A stretch of 64,000 nt of DNA, taken from positions 4,672,501 to 4,736,500 of the forward strand of contig CM034388.1 of the NCBI GenBank assembly GCA_019925095.2. Direction: 5' to 3'. The notes under the pieces are model-generated. The model did not search any database and was not told the DNA's origin. It saw only the letters and a program-made list of their open reading frames with translations. This DNA is from Dendrolimus kikuchii. Lineage: Eukaryota > Arthropoda > Insecta > Lepidoptera > Lasiocampidae. The position numbers and the translations under genes are program-made. Positions 44,315-54,960 of the stretch are shown here, piece after piece; position 1 is the first letter of the stretch; each line of letters begins with the position of its first letter.

Positions 44315-44322
44315 GACCATTC

Positions 44323-45494
44323 AAGGGAACAATGGAAGTTAATTATTGACTGAAATTTAAAAAAAAAGAAATATCATTATATTTTTAAAGAATAGAATCT
44401 GTCTAACAATATTCCATACTATGTAGGTACACTGAAAAAATGTTACTTTGTTACATGTGCGGTGGCCGTCTCATTGTTTAGTTTATTCGTGATTTGTATG
44501 CTACTTTCTTCGTTCCTAAATAATTCCTAATACTTCCTAAACTATAACGTAGGTAATATCTATAAGTAACTTTGTTATGTACTTCTTGTACTATTATGTT
44601 CTATCTACTTTTTGGGTTAATATCTAACTAAATCAATCAGGGAGTTCCATTAGTAGCTCACAACGGCCATAATGCTCCGTTAGCTGTTCCACAAGGCGAC
44701 CGCGGTCGTTGTGGGCGTGGCGAAAACATCATTAATGACGTCATCATTTTCGATCACACATCGTTGGGTCGAATAGCCGTTCCACTTGGGTTTACAATTG
44801 TAACGCCGGGAAGCAAGTGGCACGGGAAAATTCGCGGTCGTGAACGTGGTCCTTGTGAGTCTCTAATGGAACGTAGCCCATGTCGTGATTTTAATTGTCA
44901 AAGTCAAAGTAACTTACTTTGTGTATACAGGTTTGAATATGATGTCCATAATTATAGGAATGTAGGTATCAATGTATCCTGCCACATATGTAGCTTACAA
45001 AATAATTGAATTAAATACAAATTAATATACAATTTATAATAATAATTATTACAATAATTAGGACTTCTCATGTCACAAAATCAGACTCCTGTCTCATCAG
45101 TATTTGGGTCAGTAAGATACTCATGTATTGTATGATATGTTTTATTTATTAATAATTGTCGCAATTTTATTTTAAAGCTTTTTCATGTTGAGTTCCTTAA
45201 TTTTTAGTGGTTTATTGTAAATTTTAGTCGCCATACAGAATAGTCTGTTATGAAATAGAGTGGTCTTCGAAGGAAGTGAAAGCAGGTATGTACTGTGGTG
45301 GCGCTTGCTGTTGCATTTAGTGTATAAATGTAAATTATTTTTAACAAACAAAGCAATTTCATTGATTGGAATTCATTCGAGCTGTTCGTATATTTCTACG
45401 TGTATTGCCATTTCAAAATTTTATATATATACTTTTTTATTCTAGTTATATTGCAAAACCCACATGTTAAACAATTTTTCTCTAATCCATCCTA
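44323..45494. other. Intergenic DNA
   Basis: 44640-44900 is less AT-rich ('ggccataatgctccgttagctgttccac..gggcgtggcg', 'aacgccgggaagcaagtggcac') but codes nothing recognisable on either strand. Elsewhere AT-rich. Parts of 45060-45490 may be family E debris. Confidence 0.35.
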
Positions 45495-45630
45495 AGGTTG
45501 TCTGGAAGAAATTGCTTTTAGTGAGTGATAAGACCGCCTATTGTCTTCTATACTTAAACTTCTTGAATTATATCTTAATGTTATGCAATAAAGTGTAAGT
45601 ATATTCTATTCTGTTCTATTCTATATTAAA
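45495..45630 (+). mobile_element. Family E LINE 3' end, plus strand
   Basis: 'ggttgtctggaagaaattgctttt..gtgataagaccgcctattgtc', then 'tgcaataaagtgtaagta' and an (ATTCT)n tail. UTR only. Confidence 0.7.
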
Positions 45631-46004
45631 ATTAGAAATTTAAAAAATAGTTGATTTTACAGCATATAGAACACACATTCCTGTACTTCATGCAAATAGA
45701 CCTGTAAGTACCTCAGAAAAATGACTATGACATACATGGTAAACGGACAGACAGACAGATTTTATACCTACCGCTTTTGCCAAAATGGGTACGGAACCCA
45801 AAAAACAAAGTATGGATTTAATACAATCGGTTCAGTAGTCCGAGATATTTCAAAACAGTTAAACCTTGTTTGTTTCCTCGTTAGCTGCCAGTTAATATTT
45901 CAAAGTAATTAATTTTTTATAAATATTAAAACAAAAAACTAGAAATCTTCTCGCGGTTTCACTCGCTTAAATATAGATTCTATACATATCTTACTTAGGG
46001 TTGC

Positions 46005-46265
46005 CAACCGTACTATATGTAGTATCATACAATATTTTAGCCAATTGTATTATTATGTATTATAGAAAAATTATATAGTACAAAATGTACTATATTTTCA
46101 TCACTAATTGTTAGATCTTTGCTGGCCAAAGTAAAAATTAGTTATATATACACATGGAAAATTTAATAATGAAATAAATAAAATATATAATGAAAATTAT
46201 ATGTGTACTATTTTTTTCACCTAAATTTCCCAAAAGTACTATATTTTTCAGCTTAAAACAAAAAC
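46005..46265 (+). repeat. Family N TA-rich repeat, copy 1
   Basis: 'gggttgccaaccgtactatatgtagtat', 'acaaaatgtactatattttc', 'atttcccaaaagtactatatttttcagctt'. The inverse appears at 62655-62835 in the MK2 intron. Confidence 0.6.
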
Positions 46266-46579
46266 ACTATATTCTTTTCAAAAAGGTAGCAATGCTAATT
46301 TCACTTTCCTCACCATTAGTAGAAAATTGGCATGAGTTGTAAGAAGTTACCTATGTAAATTTTTTAACAAGGTGCCGAATCTGCTATAACGATCGTGTCG
46401 GAGTGGTTGATCACTAGCATAATAATAGCACTATAATTGTAGCTTCAACTATTATTGTGCTATTATTACGTCGGTATTCTTCTTTCATACTACAATCTTA
46501 CAGCTTGCATCTCGCTCTAAGAACGTGTATTAAAGCGAAATGAAACGATCCACTTGACATTGTTCCTTTTGATCCTGAA
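46266..46579. other. Spacer with an inverted repeat
   Basis: 'cataataatagcac' (about 46419-46432) and 'gtgctattattacg' (about 46458-46471) are inverse and enclose about 25 bp. Otherwise nothing recognised. Confidence 0.4.
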
Positions 46580-46710
46580 AGAGATCGCTTTAAGCGTTAA
46601 GGTCACCCTTTGTTCAACATTTATTGTACCCAGTTTTAAGAAGGTAGTTTTAGTTTTGGTGAGCAATAGTGTTTTTATTCATTTCATTCATTCATTCGTT
46701 CATCTTTGGG
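46580..46710 (+). mobile_element. Family E LINE 3' end relic
   Basis: 'gagatcgctttaagcgttaaggtcaccctttgttcaacatttattgta' and a (TTCA)n tail near 46680-46700. UTR only, older than the 57.7 kb copy. Confidence 0.6.
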
Positions 46711-46894
46711 CTGCTAATGAAGTATTGGGCTCTAGGCTTGTGCTTCGCATTCTCATTGCCTTCAATTACCACATCATATGATGTAGGCATATGACTAGCA
46801 TCTGCGTGCCCCATGCGCCTTACATGTTGTTTACGATTAACAATTCATATGGACTGTATAACAGTACAGACATATATATATACACACATAGTTT

Positions 46895-47130
46895 CAGTTC
46901 CCTTGCGGGGTAGGCACGAACAACAGAGCGCCATTCAGGCTTATTCTTACACACCTCACTTGCTTCTTTGACATTCATAACTCTTGTCATGCACGCTCGT
47001 CTGTTCTTAAGGCTCCTGACATCACCTTCTACTAGTACACTATCAATATGATCATGGAAGGTGTGTCCTGGCCTTCCACGACTTCTGCATCCATCCACTT
47101 TTGCATTGTATATCTGTTTAGTCATCCTTT
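46895..47130 (-). mobile_element. Family C LINE 3' end, truncated
   Basis: The minus frame MTKQIYNAKVDGCRSRG through EVCKNKPEWRSVVRAYPARE is open. The usual GGCGTGAAGTTATG is altered to 'cacatagtttcagttccc' on the plus strand, so the 3' end has mutated. The right edge is cut at 'tctgtttagtcatcc'. An (AT)n run follows. Confidence 0.8.
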
Positions 47131-47574
47131 ATATATATATATATTGCGCCCATTTGCTTTTCATGCAGGGCACACGTCCTACCTTTTAGGGTCCTGAGCT
47201 ATAACCACCGCGCCTGGCCCGTACACTTCACATGCCCCAAGACTCTGGGCTTGCACCCTCATGTGTCAATGCGCGCGAGCAAGGGTGTCCAGATTGAGTT
47301 TTTTCAACATTTTCCCAATTTAAGTAATTTATCACGCCAGAAATAACATGACATTCAGATAGTCGTCATTATTAAATATTTTTTTGTGCTTCGCTCGAAT
47401 TTTAACATCCCAGAGACATTTTAAACGTATCCCAAATTTTTTTTGAGTCCAAAGTAAAATTTTGTAGAATTAATTCCCCAATCGTAAGACCCTGTGACCC
47501 GAGCACCACATACGCCCCCAGGACCCCATACGCCGCAGAATATTGATTTTGTACTACCACATCTTATACTAATA
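47131..47574. other. Intergenic DNA, nothing firm
   Basis: 47150-47290 is C-rich ('ttttagggtcctgagctataaccaccgcgcctggccc') and may be an unidentified repeat. No gene is seen. Confidence 0.35.
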
Positions 47575-47826
47575 TACGAGTATAAAGCTGAAGAGTTTGT
47601 TTATTTGCTTGAACGCGCTAATCTCAAAAACTACTACTGGTCTGATTTGAAAAATTCTTGCAGTGTTAGATAACCCATTTATCGAGGCAGGCTATAGGCT
47701 ATATATCATCACGCTAAGACCAATAGGAGCGGAGCACCAAGAAGAATGTTTCAAAATCGGGGGTTTTTTTTAACTTACTTTATTGCTAACTATTCCACGC
47801 GGACGAAGTCGCGGGCAGACGCTAGT
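47575..47826 (-). repeat. Family H repeat, minus strand, complete
   Basis: The reverse complement begins ACTAGCGTCTGCCCGCGACT and ends 'cttcagctttatactcgtatattagtat'. Inverse of 17037-17276. Confidence 0.75.
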
Positions 47827-48586
47827 ATATTTATAATAAAGACGGAACTAGTAGTCAAAAGCACTCGAAAGACTGACCCCTCGAGCTACAAGAACATTAT
47901 TAATTATACGAATGACATAATACATTATGAATTATTCATAAAACTAAGAACTAATTAGCATTATGCTAAAATTAAGAATATTCATCCGTTCTACAAATGT
48001 AAAAATAAATAACAAATCCATAAAATTGTCGAATTTGCATAACGACTGTATTTATTAATCTAGTTTTTATGCTTTGATTATATCATGACAGAATAATAAT
48101 GTTAGAAATGATACTGGGGGCGACAAGTAGTCATGTGTGATTCAAATTTGCGCATGAAGGGTTCCTCAATAAGGACTTCAACGATTCAATGTCCTCTGCT
48201 GAACGTAGACTCCCCATAGTCTCTAACACATACGTCTTCGCTTACTCCAGCCCCTGTCTGCGATCTTACGCAGGTCATGATGAATCCAAACTATAGTTCC
48301 TGAGACGCAGTGTCCACTCTAGCCCGTAACCAAACCTATATCACTTCTTAATTTGGCGAACCGGTTACCTTGGATCTCTTAAGCGGGTGATAGGCATGGA
48401 AGTAAATACGGGTACTCGTACGCTTTACGGATATTGTTAACATATTTTTGAATTTGAGCCACAGAAATGGGAACAAAACGAAATAATCCAGAGCTTCCAA
48501 GAGAAGTGAAAAAAGAGCTTGTTATCAGATGAGAATAAAAAAGGACCATTATCGTGACCTATAATTATTATGGTGACGTTTTGATC
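47827..48586. other. Intergenic DNA
   Basis: 48180-48420 is a weak relic of the 30.05 kb LINE type ('caatgtcctctgctgaacgtagactcccc'). No exon is seen. Confidence 0.4.
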
Positions 48587-48902
48587 TTTTTTTTTTTTAT
48601 TGCAGGAGATCAACAGACAGGCAGACGGCCCACTTGATGGAAAGCGGTTACCATCGCCTATGGACATTTGCAACAGCAAAGTTGCTACAAATGCGCTGCT
48701 GCTCTCTTAAGGGAGACTGGAACCTGGTCACTAATGCCGGAACACAACTCAAGGTTATTATGGCGACATGCTTTAGACCAGGGGTGGTAGCCATCCAGTC
48801 GGGCAAATGCCCTACCACCTGGCTGTGGGTTGTTAAGTCGCCTCTTACGACAGGCCGCCCGGCCGCAGGAAATTGTATTCTTTCTCCGTTCCTGCACGGA
48901 TA
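48587..48902 (-). mobile_element. Family A, full length, well conserved
   Basis: T-rich left end (about 13 T), 'ggagatcaacagacaggcag', right end 'ccgttcctgcacggat'. Directly right lies 'actgtatttaaacccttaaaacatagttttatcat' (48905-48940), a lone family I arm. This is a second A-next-to-I-arm arrangement. Confidence 0.9.
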
Positions 48903-48940
48903 AAATACTGTATTTAAACCCTTAAAACATAGTTTTATCA

Positions 48941-49411
48941 TATGTATAGCAGATATAAACACATGAGAAGAAACAATTTATGCCCTGCTTTCTTGCCACA
49001 ATCTTCGCTGGCGTGACAGTTTCAAATATGGTCCGACTGCTGGTGAGTTGGGAAATCTTTGCATATCTGTCCAAAAAGTGACCGCACATTTCTGGTTTAA
49101 AAAAAAATTATTACGCCCTCTGGTCAATAGCATAAATATAAAATTTAGGGACTTTTAAAAGTTTCCTTTGTTACCAGTCGATTATCATTTCTGGTATTTT
49201 TTGTAATGTGGGAAATAACATTAATAATTTAATTCAACAATTATGTATAATAATGTCCCGTATTACAAAGTAAACAATGAATGTAATTAATTACTAAAGA
49301 TTTGCCTTTGTTAAGGATTTCGCAATTCGTAATCGCAATGTTGCCAGGTGGACGTTTTAAAACTTAATATTTAAGTCTACTAATTTATAATAACTAACTA
49401 CTATTTTTTTT
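48941..49411. other. Intergenic DNA, nothing recognised
   Basis: AT-rich with no supported feature. Confidence 0.4.
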
Positions 49412-49606
49412 TAATAATCGGCAAACAAACACACACATTGTATATCCCCAAATTAAGCAAGTTACGCTTGTGTTATGGGTAATATACAACGGACTACTCT
49501 GTGGCCGATCCCAGACACCCAGACCATAGTAAATAACGGAGAAAATACGTTTCCGAAATTTACTATACCAGAAATCGAACCCGGAACCTCTGCGTTGCAG
49601 TGAGGT
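49412..49606 (-). mobile_element. Family F tRNA-derived SINE, head missing
   Basis: Matches 9510-9700 closely: 'aataatcggcaaacaaacacac', 'cccagacacccagaccatagtaaataacgg', B box inverse 'gaaatcgaacc', 'cctctgcgttgcagtgaggta'. It stops there, so the A-box part is absent. Confidence 0.8.
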
Positions 49607-49895
49607 ATTGTACCTCGCGCTAGCCCTCATGGCGTAGAGGAGCATCCCCCGGGCGGCGGATGGGGGAGTGGTCGGTAGTACGGCCTAGCTACTCTTCCGG
49701 CTAAGTCCGGTGGACTCGCAGGCCATCAACGGGTGTGGTCCTCCAGCATTGTGGGGTTGTGCAGAGAGTTAACACCCCACTCACGGAAAACCAAACTGTT
49801 ACGAAACTGAAAACGAGAAATTTGTCCTCGTTTCGGAGGCCAAGACACATTTTGGGTCGCTGAGCCAACGGAGTTAGTTAGTTAACTAATAACTT
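49607..49895 (+). mobile_element. GC-rich segment, probable LINE 3' end
   Basis: 'ccctcatggcgtagaggagcatcccccgggcggcgg' through 'gggtcgctgagccaacggagttagttagtt', finishing in an (AGTT)n-like run. Composition and tail suggest a retroelement. Only one copy is in the window. Confidence 0.4.
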
Positions 49896-49902
49896 AATAT
49901 TA

Positions 49903-50038
49903 TATCCGTGCTGGATTAGGAAAAGAGTACCTACTAATTCCCGCGGCTGGGCGGCCTGTCGTAGGACAAAACAACCTACAGCCAGATGGCAGGATATATG
50001 CCCGTTTGGATCGCAAACACCCCCGGTCTAGCGTATAT
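49903..50038 (+). mobile_element. Family A, 5' part only, plus strand
   Basis: 'tatccgtgctggattaggaaaag' through 'cacccccggtctagcgtatat'. Diverged. Followed 115 bp later by a minus-strand full copy, the same arrangement as 32711-33144. Confidence 0.75.
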
Positions 50039-50152
50039 AGGCACAGATCCAGCCCACAAAAAAGGTTGTAGTCAGAGCTATCGGAAACTCGGCCAAGTGC
50101 GAGTCGGAGTAAGAACTCGCTCATGATGAATATAGTGCCTTTCTATAAAGGA

Positions 50153-50462
50153 TTTTTTTTAATTCCATTAATTCAGCAAACAGGCAGACGGTCCACCAGA
50201 TCGAAAATGGGTACCATCGCCTATGGACATTTGCAATATCAAAGGCGCTGTAAATGCGCTGCTGCTCCCTTAAGGAGGACTGGAACCTGGCTTCTGACAC
50301 CGGAACACAACTCAAGGTTGTTACGGCAGCATACTCTAAACCAGGAGTGGTAACCATCCAGAGGGGCAAATATCCTACCACCTGGCTGTGGGTTATTTGG
50401 TCGCCGCATTTGACAGGCCGCTCAGCTATGAAATTATATTATTTCTCCATTTCTGCACGGAT
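50153..50462 (-). mobile_element. Family A, full length, diverged
   Basis: 'attttttttaattccattaattcagcaaacaggcag' through 'tttctccatttctgcacggat'. The ccaccagatcgaaaatgg variant is close to the 25.0 kb copy, suggesting an older subfamily. Confidence 0.8.
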
Positions 50463-50884
50463 ACCGTGTTTACAAAATATATAATGCCCTGACCAAGATT
50501 TTGTACATTGTATAGCTCCACGTGAGCAAAGCCGTGGTGCGAACACTAGTTGATTAATAAACCTGTAAAATGTTATTTTGTTCGCTGACGAAAACTACAA
50601 AAATAAATGTGTGTTTGTTTGCATATCATAGAGTCACATTTAGAACTCTGAGCTCTACTGAACCGATTTCGATAAAATTTTTACAATTTCAAAAGAAACA
50701 AATAAAATATAGACAATAGTGTGACATAACGTGTCAGTCAATGGTCTATCATGACTAAGTAATTCGCTGCGTTCCGAATCACGCACGATTAATTGTTTTT
50801 TTTTTAATTTTATTACGGCGTTGGATGTAATAATATCAACAACCTATCGACCGCAATAGACCGTGAAAGTGTGACGTCACAAGT
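50463..50884. other. Intergenic DNA with H-type debris
   Basis: 'tagctccacgtgagcaaagccgtggtgcgaacactagttg' (50513-50552) and 'gaaccgatttcgataaaatttt' point to a minus-strand H-type relic. No gene is seen. Confidence 0.4.
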
Positions 50885-51122
50885 CTATTAGGGTTGAGGG
50901 CATGTCCATCGTACCCACAACGGTGGATTCGCGCTTGAGCGTATGCCGCTATAAAAACCTTGAGTTGTTTTGAGATCAGTGCCCGGGTTCCAGGCCGACA
51001 GCTCGTCAGCAACTCTGGTATTGCCAATATCTATAGGCGAAAATGACCACCTTCCATCGGGCAACCCGTCAGCCACTGTACTGCTACATCTGTACACTGC
51101 TGTACACCAGCAATAAAAAAAA
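50885..51122 (+). mobile_element. Family A relative, strongly diverged
   Basis: 'tatgccgctataaaaaccttgagttg', 'tctataggcgaaaatgacca', 'ctgctgtacaccagcaataaaaaaaa'. The order is conserved, but many positions differ. A distinct or very old subfamily. Confidence 0.6.
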
Positions 51123-51470
51123 ACAATTTAAAAGTCAGAGGCAAGGTGCACCCTTTTCACTTCAAGCAATATATTTCGCTGCCTGTTGACATAATTAAAA
51201 TGATTAGTGTGGTACATTGCTATTTTTTTTCAAGATCTGACTAACGATACCTTTTAACCTGTACATGCATGTGTATGATCACTCCTTGTCTTTACTTTTC
51301 CGCAGTATCACCACATATCTTTGTGGCGTTAAATTCACTAGATCTTTTTGTAAATTTCAGTTTCTGAAAAAAAATACTGTGAATACACAGACAGACTAAC
51401 AGACAGACAAACATGACGATTACACAAGAGTTCCGTTTTTGCCAAAATCACAACGGAATCCAAAAAATAT
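51123..51470. other. Intergenic DNA
   Basis: 51380-51465 has 'acacagacagactaacagacagacaaacatgac..gagttccgtttttgccaaaatcacaacggaa'. It resembles 45730-45800 ('ggacagacagacagatt..gcttttgccaaaatgggtacggaa'), a dispersed repeat of unknown type. Confidence 0.4.
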
Positions 51471-51778
51471 ATTTTTATTTTTTTATTGCATGAGTTCAGC
51501 AGACAGGCAGATGGCCCACTTGATGGAAAACGGTTACCATCGCCTATGGACATTTGCTACACTAAAGGTGCTACAAATGCGCTGCTGCTATCTTAAAGGA
51601 GACTGGAACCTGGTCACTAATGCTGGAACACAACGCAAGGTTGTTATGGCGGCATACTCTAGACCAGGGGTGGAAGCCATCCAGTCGGGCAAATACCTTT
51701 CACCTGGCTGTGGGTTGTTTTGCCACGTCTTACGACAGGCCTCCCGGCCGCAGGAAATTGTATTCTTTCTCCGTTCCG
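51471..51778 (-). mobile_element. Family A, nearly full length
   Basis: 'tttttattgcatgagttcagcagacagg' through 'ctttctccgttcc'. The last 10 bp of the 5' end (tgcacggata) are missing. Confidence 0.8.
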
Positions 51779-52549
51779 TATATTTATTTTACTACAAAAA
51801 GAAGACACGTTAAAACAACAAACTGGCGGAAGATTAATGTGGCCAAATGTGTCAGTCATTCCCGGAACCCTAAAAATAAACATCTCGAAGTTACCGGAAG
51901 GTAACAGATGACAAAATAAATCTCAAACCTTGTTTGTTTCCTATGATTCATGAAAAACGTCACACCAGTTTATAAGTTAGCCTTGTCGATCATATCACAA
52001 TAAGGAAGAGTGTTACAGTAGAAACAATTATAGTTCAAGGACTGTTAACCACTGAAGCGGAGTTAAACGGAGCTATGTGGAGATATCTATATTACTGCCG
52101 AGATTGGGTATGCATTTCTTCCGTGCACACACTTGTCACTTGTTGTATTAATTTGCCTTAGTAGTGGTTAAAAATTGACAAACTCCATACAAATAATGTA
52201 AATTTTCTACCAATAGAAATGTAGAAGAATGTATTTACATATATATAAAATATGGTGGCTTATATAATTGAAACGAAGCTTTGCTGAGGGGCACGAGGGG
52301 GAGGTCGGATCGTTCTCGGCAGTATGGAAGGCCTATCTGTTGGCCCACATAGATCCTGGCTTAAATTGATATTCTTATAACCGGCTCACAGATTGCAATA
52401 GGACTAAATGGGACGCAAAGGTTCGTTATTTTATTATTAAGTGTCACATAAATAGCAGTGTTTACTTAATTTTTCATAATATAGAATATTCTGCACATAA
52501 ATCGTTTAATCAATTTATGCTACATTTTTTTCTTATATTACAATGTAAC
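51779..52549. other. Intergenic DNA, nothing recognised
   Basis: AT-rich with no supported exon. 52270-52330 is G/A-rich. Confidence 0.4.
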
Positions 52550-52567
52550 ACTTCAAGTTCCATTTTT

Positions 52568-52881
52568 CATGTCCGTGACATAGCAGACAAACTGCAAGAG
52601 TGTCGCTTACGCTGGTACGGGCACGTTTTACGGAGACCGGTTAATTATGTGGGGAACAAATGTCTAGCCATGCCGCCTCCGCCTGGTCCCGGTCGAAGGG
52701 GAAGGCCCAAGAAATGTTGGCTTGACGTTGTGAAGGATGACATGCGTGCCAATGGTCTCAAAACGGGGTATGCCGAAGACCGCGCGAAGTGGAGTAGAAA
52801 AAGTAGGAAAGCGGACCCTGGGCGTCGGAGTGAACGCTCCGAACGCAACCGGGATTTAACGCTCGGATGATGATGATGATG
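52568..52881 (+). mobile_element. Family D (RTE-like) LINE 3' end with perfect 18-bp target duplication
   Basis: ACTTCAAGTTCCATTTTT flanks it at 52550-52567 and 52882-52899. The frame is fully open from the first base: VRDIADKLQECRLRWYGHVL, then GRRGRPKKCWLDVVKDDMRA, EDRAKWSRKSRKADPG, with the stop inside the (ATG)n tail. This is the post-RT region familiar from RTE-clade elements. It is 5'-truncated and not autonomous. The perfect duplication and intact frame make it one of the youngest insertions in the window. Confidence 0.92.
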
Positions 52882-52899
52882 ACTTCAAGTTCCATTTTT

Positions 52900-53339
52900 G
52901 TATAGAGCTTATGTCATATTTTAACCAGTAATAATAATAATAATTGGATAGTAAGATATAGTAATCGGTCATTATCCAAAACTAGTTACTTCGCCGCTAA
53001 TCTCCGTTTTAGTGGATGGCGGTCCTAATAATTTAATTATCCTAATCACGATTATTACGCTGTGAGCAGTAATTGTCTAGTTAACTTTAATTGCCAACCA
53101 AACTGGCTAAGACCTACTGCTGAGACTATCTTAGTATTTAGATAACGAAGTCAGTTAATGATACCTATGTTCTTCTTCTTCTTTTTTAATATGATTGTTC
53201 GGTTTATATATGTGATGCTGATATTAGATGGATCAACAAGATTGATTCAATTTGGTTGAAGCACAGAACTGAAAGGACATTGAATGATTCAAGTTTACGT
53301 TTATAGGGATGACTTTGTTCTGGTTCTTACGGTGCCAAA
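52900..53339. other. Intergenic DNA, nothing recognised
   Basis: AT-rich. 53215-53285 has 'gatattagatggatcaacaagattgattcaatttgg', similar in part to 18755-18775. No gene is seen. Confidence 0.35.
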
Positions 53340-53596
53340 TTTTTTTGTAGGAGTTCAGCAGACGGCCAGTCTGACGGAAAGCATTTACCATCGCCTATGG
53401 ACATTCGTAACACCAAAGGCGTTACCAATGTGCTGCCACTCTCTAAAGGGAAACTGGAACCTGGCCACTAATGCCGGAAAACGACTCAAGGTTGTTATGG
53501 GTAATAACCATCCAGTAAGGTAAATACCCTACCACCTGGCTGTGGGTTGTTTTATTGCCACTTACGACAGGTCACCTGGCATAGGAAATTGTCCTG
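53340..53596 (-). mobile_element. Family A, diverged, with internal losses
   Basis: 'tttttgtaggagttcagcagacgg' through 'ataggaaattgtc'. The 'acatactctagaccagggg' part is missing. The order of the rest is kept. Confidence 0.7.
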
Positions 53597-53639
53597 TCTG
53601 GGTGATTGTGTATCACAACTGATTATCTCAGGTAACAAT

Positions 53640-53765
53640 AGAATTGAATAGAACACTTTATTGTTCTACAAATAAACAATTACAGAATGAATAATTACAA
53701 TAATTTAACCGACAAACAAGAGGCGGCCTTATCACTTAAAGCGATCTCTTCCAGGCAACCTGACT
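53640..53765 (-). mobile_element. Family E LINE 3' UTR
   Basis: 'aatagaacactttattgttct', 'gaggcggccttatcacttaaagcgatctcttccaggcaacc'. A GAATA-type tail lies at the left (53640-53652). No coding part. Confidence 0.75.
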
Positions 53766-54865
53766 GTGAGGATACTTTTAACAACTTATATCTAGGTAAT
53801 AATTAAATGTGCCTGTAGATGTGAAATGTAGCACACATACATAGGTATGTACATTGTACATGTCTCGTATAAAAAACATACGGAAACTTTCATATTAACA
53901 CGAATGAAATGTATTTCAATGATGAAACAAAAGAAATAATAATTCGTTTTGGATGAAAAATATAATTGTTTATTGCATATTTTCATGTACATGGTAGTAG
54001 TGTTTTGCAAAATTGGTGAAATTTACAGTCGAATAATATGCAGCGGTTATGAGCCATTACCTGCGTTATTACGAGACCCGATCTGCTCGGAATATTGTGT
54101 AGCCACGAAACAAGCGAGGAATATTAAAAACGTAGTTATTGTATTCTTCTCCTTAACACCGATAACACGTTGCGAAGCGGTGTATACAAAATAGGAAGAA
54201 AATAAAAATTGTTACCTAATGACCTTCAAAAACTGTTCTTCAGTATTTTGATTAAAAACTTTTGAATATGAATTTTTAAATTTACATTTTAATTACCTTT
54301 TGCCCACAGCGTCGCTCGTGTTAAAACGGCATGACATGAAGTAGGCATGTTATATATAATTTTTAGAACTGTCGTACTTTTTCATTCAAAGTATCTAATG
54401 ATAAATACCCGTGACGCCATCTAGCGAAGGCGGAACTAACTAACAATGACAACAATACATTAAAGTTGTGAATGGATGGTATCCTATGTCCTATTCCTGA
54501 CAACTTGTGTACAAAATTTCGTGACGATTTGTTGCGTGATTAAAACGTGAAAACGTCCCAAACAAACATTCACATTAATAATATTATTTAGGAATACCAT
54601 CTGCTAGTTAAACGTCATTCGCTGTTGCGTTGCTGACGACTTGGTTATACGGCAGCGCCAAAAATACGCGATCACACCTTGTCGTCGTCTGATTAACATG
54701 GAGAGGTACACGCTGGTCCAGCCGGGATGAAAATATTATACTCGCGCCAATGTGTACGCGCAATATCAACATTTGTCTATGAGGGACACTCGTAGTCTAC
54801 GGCCAACCGCCAATATTCTAATCTACTACCCTCCTATCCCATCTTAAAGCCTGACAAAGCGTTTT
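53766..54865. other. Intergenic DNA with an H-type relic
   Basis: 54290-54600 runs from 'accttttgcccacagcgtcgctcg' to 'cgtgattaaaacgtgaaaacgtcccaaacaaacattcac', an old plus-strand H-type repeat. Nothing else is recognised. Confidence 0.4.
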
Positions 54866-54960
54866 TACCCCAAATGTTGCAAACGTCGAGAGGCGACGGT
54901 AACAACTTTTAATTAGATGTGCCGGCTACCTGTTTGCTAGCATCGCATTGAAAATAAAAC
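54866..54960 (+). mobile_element. Family A 3' fragment, old
   Basis: 'accccaaatgttgcaaacgtcgagaggcgacggtaac' through 'ctgtttgctagcatcgcattgaaaataaaa'. Only the last 95 bp. Confidence 0.6.

Noticed and set aside
48648..48962. Recurrent frames reading NGERIQFPAAGRPVV... or CGRAACRKRR...
   Set aside because: They recur wherever family A occurs, on both strands and in several frames at once. This is repetition of the retroposon, not conservation of a protein.
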